From the NCBI GenBank assembly GCA_024224815.1, contig JAAENC010000018.1, positions 1 through 63,617 of the forward strand: a DNA stretch of 63,617 nt. The letters run 5' to 3'. The notes under the pieces were generated by a model that was not told the DNA's origin, did not search any database, and saw only the letters and a program-made list of their open reading frames with translations. How positions within the stretch are numbered: position 1 is the first letter of the stretch; every line of letters begins with the position of its first letter. Shown in pieces: positions 61,229 to 63,617 of this stretch. Source of the stretch: Chloroflexota bacterium. Its GTDB lineage: Bacteria > Chloroflexota > Anaerolineae > Anaerolineales > Villigracilaceae. The position numbers and the translations under genes are program-made.

Positions 61229-61343
61229 AATCTTGTCGGGCAATCATAGGAGAAACGTAGAGAAAACGTCAAGCAGAGAAGAAATCCTCGTGTTAATATC
61301 TAAGCAGTTTGAACGAAGAAACTTCTCTTCTCCTCCTTTCAAA

Positions 61344-61374
61344 AGAGAGCCAAGGCATTCAACCTTGGCTCTCT
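61344..61374 (+). terminator. Hairpin before the HD-domain gene
   Basis: A perfect 12-bp stem (61344-61355 with 61363-61374), seven-base loop, then CAATTT. The T run is weak, so termination may be partial. It separates the RAYT region from the HD-domain gene. Confidence 0.6.
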
Positions 61375-61410
61375 CAATTTAAGCGATAATCTTATTCAAG
61401 GAACGAAAAC

Positions 61411-62028
61411 ATGAAAATCCCCACTCTTACACAAGCAGAAGAACTGATTGCCGAAGCCGAGCGACGAAACCCTGGCCCTTGGGTGTCTCATTCTCGCTAT
61501 GCAGGAGAAGCTGCCCAAGCAATTGCGAGCCATCACCCTGAACTTGATGCTGATGCCGCTTTCATTCTTGGTCTTTTGCATGATATTGGTCGTTATTTTG
61601 GTGTGTCGGGCATGCGCCACAGCATAGATGGCTATAAGCTTCTGATGGAAAAGGGTTGGGATGATGCTGCCCGTGTTTCCATGACACATAGTTTCCCCAT
61701 CGCGGATGTGAACTACATCGTTGGGAAGTGGGATTGTACAGAAAAAGAATTTGCCTTCGCAGAGAATTTTATTCAGAATATCGAATATACAAAATACGAC
61801 ATCCTGATCCAATTATGTGATTGCATCTCACTTCCTACAGGCCATACCATTCTCGAAAAACGAATCGTCGATGTCGCCTTGCGATATGGCACGACCAAAT
61901 ACTCTGTTCCCCGCTGGAAAACTTATATCAAGATCAAGGAAGATTTTGAAAAAGAGATCAGCTGCTCCATCTATTCCCTCTTGCCCGGTGTAGTTGAGAA
62001 CACTTTTGGGTTTGGTTTTGAGAAATAA
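61411..62028 (+). CDS. HD-domain phosphohydrolase family protein
   Basis: A 205-residue protein of the HD superfamily. The metal ligands are His in WVSHSRYAGEAAQ, His-Asp in ILGLLHDIGRYFG, and Asp in LIQLCDCISL. The arrangement is like small HD hydrolases acting on nucleotides or cyclic nucleotides, but no specific substrate is visible. It overlaps the NUDIX gene by one base, so the pair may clean up nucleotides together. Confidence 0.85.
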   Translation: MKIPTLTQAEELIAEAERRNPGPWVSHSRYAGEAAQAIASHHPELDADAAFILGLLHDIGRYFGVSGMRHSIDGYKLLMEKGWDDAARVSMTHSFPIADVNYIVGKWDCTEKEFAFAENFIQNIEYTKYDILIQLCDCISLPTGHTILEKRIVDVALRYGTTKYSVPRWKTYIKIKEDFEKEISCSIYSLLPGVVENTFGFGFEK

Positions 62029-62450
62029 TGATGAGTGTCGAAAAGAAATACCCAAATCTCTTTAATGAAGTTACCTGGCCTTGGGGGCCAACGCGCGCAA
62101 AGTTTCTATTATTAGACAAAATTCCCCCATCTCATTTGATAGGCAATATAAATATCGTTCCGAAAGTTGGCAATTCGTGGCTAATGCTTCGTCATCAAAA
62201 TGGTTCGTGGGATATTCCTGGCGGGACAATAGAAAAAGATGAGTACTATATGGACACGCTACGTAGAGAACTTATAGAAGAAGCTGGCGCAAAGCTCCAC
62301 TCTTTCAAATTATTTGGTGCGTGGCATTGTGTCTCATTAGCCCCAAAGCCTTACCGTTCTCATCTCCCACATCCCGAGTATTATCGCATCGTTGGGCTAG
62401 GTGATGTTGAAGTTATTCAGTCACCAACAAATCCCCTAATGGCGAGATAA
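62028..62450 (+). CDS. NUDIX hydrolase, interrupted by a frameshift near the C-terminus
   Basis: The frame encodes 140 residues with a full NUDIX box: GGTIEKDEYYMDTLRRELIEEAGA fits Gx5Ex7REUxEExGU, with all catalytic Glu residues. NUDIX enzymes cleave nucleoside diphosphates linked to another group. The reading frame ends early at TAA 62448-62450 after SPTNPLMAR. One base missing from the C run at about 62433-62436 would restore a frame that continues to 62575 with coding-like sequence. The catalytic part is complete, so the short form might still fold poorly or be a sequencing artefact. Confidence 0.82.
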   Translation: MMSVEKKYPNLFNEVTWPWGPTRAKFLLLDKIPPSHLIGNINIVPKVGNSWLMLRHQNGSWDIPGGTIEKDEYYMDTLRRELIEEAGAKLHSFKLFGAWHCVSLAPKPYRSHLPHPEYYRIVGLGDVEVIQSPTNPLMAR

Positions 62451-62575
62451 TAACGGCTGTTGAAACGATATCTTTAGCAAAAGCAACTGAGCGTTTTGAA
62501 AGAATTGGGAGAATTGACTTGGCAGAGCTCTATCAACTAGCAGCCAATATAGATTTGCTTGATACCAAAGAGTAA
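62437..62575 (+). pseudogene. Out-of-frame continuation of the NUDIX gene
   Basis: In the frame one base away, CCT AAT GGC GAG leads into NGEIITAVETISLAKATER and on through two more helical stretches to DTKE and TAA at 62573-62575. The text is plainly coding and directly follows the point where the NUDIX frame stops, so it is the original C-terminus of that protein. Confidence 0.75.
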
Positions 62576-62612
62576 AGTGTAAATTTATAAAAAATGTTAC
62601 TATTAGCCTCTA

Positions 62613-63617
62613 ATGGTCTTATCTATAAAAATTACTCGAAGTCTTGTACTGATCTTGATCTTTTTCGGTTTAGGGGCATGCTCTCAACCCGGAATAGATA
62701 TTCGGCAACATCCAGAAGCCATAGAAGGTGTACTTGATCTACGAAACTGGGATTTTGAGAAAGAGGGGTCAATCACTCTTGCAGGAGAATGGGCTTTTTA
62801 TTGGGAAGAATTGCTCCAGCCTGAAGAAATCATAAACCCAAATCAGGCCTCTTATGTACCTGTTCCAGATATTTGGACAAATTATGATATTGAAGGCAAA
62901 AACATCACTCCTGATGGGTATGCTACCTATTATCTTCGGATATATCCTCCTGATGCTCATCAAACTTTCGGATTATATATTGAGGGACAAGGCAGCGCCT
63001 ATAAATTATGGATCGATGGTCGCTTAGTTTCCCAAAACGGCCAGATTGGGACAAGTATACAAACCATGAGGCCCGAAAAGAAACCCTATACCATTTTCTT
63101 TCAGTCTGATAGAGAAGCTGTTGAGTTGGTGATGCAAATATCAAATTTCCATCACCGCAAGGGCGGTTTTCGTAATAATCTTTCACTTGGCGTTGCAGAG
63201 ACAATGCATCAAACGCAAATGCAGAATTGGTTTGTCGAAGCTTTTGCTGTTGGGGTCTTATTCATTATGGGCCTGTATCACTTTTTTCTTTATACCTTTC
63301 GGAAAAAGAATAAAGCCCCCTTATATTTCGCTTTGATTACCTGGTTGATGACGATACGCGTCGGCATTACCAATCAGAATACCCTGCTTTTTCATCTTCC
63401 CGCTCTCAGTTGGGATTTAGCGTTACGGATAGAATACCTGACTTTTTTCTTAGGTCCATATATATTCACTTTATTCATCCAAAGTTTATACCCTAAGGAT
63501 ATCCACCGCTGGTTTATCCGGGTAATGTTTTGGCTGGGGTGTGGTTTTTCGCTATTTATACTGTTCACAGATACCCTAAGATTAAGTTATATACCACCTG
63601 ACCTGCCCCCCAAAACC
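62613..63617 (+). CDS. 7TMR-DISM receptor-like protein, N-terminal part (runs off the window)
   Basis: The frame is open from ATG 62613 to the window end, 335 residues. A signal with a lipobox-like LGACS (about residues 10-26) is followed by an extracellular jelly-roll domain typical of 7TMR-DISM receptors (GVLDLRNWDFEKEGSITLAGEWAFYWEEL, IEGQGSAYKLWIDG). From about residue 205 membrane helices begin (FVEAFAVGVLFIMGLYHFFLYTF). Full-length family members end in a histidine kinase, GGDEF, adenylate cyclase or LuxR domain, which lies outside this window. The role is signal sensing, with an unknown ligand. Confidence 0.82.
   Translation, partial: MVLSIKITRSLVLILIFFGLGACSQPGIDIRQHPEAIEGVLDLRNWDFEKEGSITLAGEWAFYWEELLQPEEIINPNQASYVPVPDIWTNYDIEGKNITPDGYATYYLRIYPPDAHQTFGLYIEGQGSAYKLWIDGRLVSQNGQIGTSIQTMRPEKKPYTIFFQSDREAVELVMQISNFHHRKGGFRNNLSLGVAETMHQTQMQNWFVEAFAVGVLFIMGLYHFFLYTFRKKNKAPLYFALITWLMTIRVGITNQNTLLFHLPALSWDLALRIEYLTFFLGPYIFTLFIQSLYPKDIHRWFIRVMFWLGCGFSLFILFTDTLRLSYIPPDLPPKT

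Overview
The window reads like a chromosomal segment of a member of the Chloroflexota, most likely Anaerolineae-like. This is inferred from gene content, not from a search: a full 14-gene complex I operon, Thr/Pro-rich lipoproteins including one with an NBR1-type Ig domain joined to a CAP domain, a HerA-NurA pair, and many C/G-rich palindromic repeats between genes. Base composition and codon use look even throughout. I see no prophage, rRNA operon, CRISPR array or replication origin.

Layout. 1-900: the 3' end of a membrane protein and a HAD phosphatase. 968-15224 (minus): nuoA to nuoN, encoding proton-pumping NADH:quinone oxidoreductase. 15374-18285 (minus): fabI, a universal stress protein and an NhaD/ArsB-type ion transporter. 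18631-23680 (plus): a CAP lipoprotein, groES-groEL under a CIRCE element, a PPIC foldase lipoprotein and an anchored protein of unknown function. 23760-28343 (minus): a cyclic-2,3-diphosphoglycerate-synthetase-like GTPase, argS and two small membrane proteins.

28449-48647 is dominated by purine salvage and catabolism: a fused selenium-dependent-type molybdenum hydroxylase on plus; then, on minus, threonine synthase with an AI-2E protein, a BmpA-type nucleoside ABC transporter, a membrane protein of unknown function, carbamate kinase, YgeW-type carbamoyltransferase, YgeY-type hydrolase, a GntR regulator, adenine deaminase and an 8-oxoguanine-deaminase-like amidohydrolase. Together they suggest uptake of nucleosides, deamination and oxidation of the bases, and recovery of ATP from a carbamoylated breakdown product through carbamoyl phosphate and carbamate kinase. 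Two identical palindromes flank the promoter of the last-named deaminase, like a pair of repressor operators.

49010-54628: a small zinc-ribbon protein, cold-shock protein, SurE, a tRNA-Arg, a sulfotransferase, YitT, a haloalkane-dehalogenase-like hydrolase and a beta-hydroxyacid dehydrogenase. 54798-60165 (plus): nurA, a membrane protein, GNAT, a HAS-barrel-like protein, a K+-channel-like protein and herA. 60200-62575: a REP-associated transposase (RAYT) behind tandem copies of a hairpin repeat, an HD-domain protein and a frameshifted NUDIX gene. 62613 to the end: a truncated 7TMR-DISM receptor.

The most unusual signal is a palindromic repeat with TGTCATTGCGA-type ends that occurs between genes and also lies in frame inside two unrelated genes (argS and a membrane protein), giving nearly the same peptide in both. 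This resembles the protein-coding palindromic elements known from Rickettsia.
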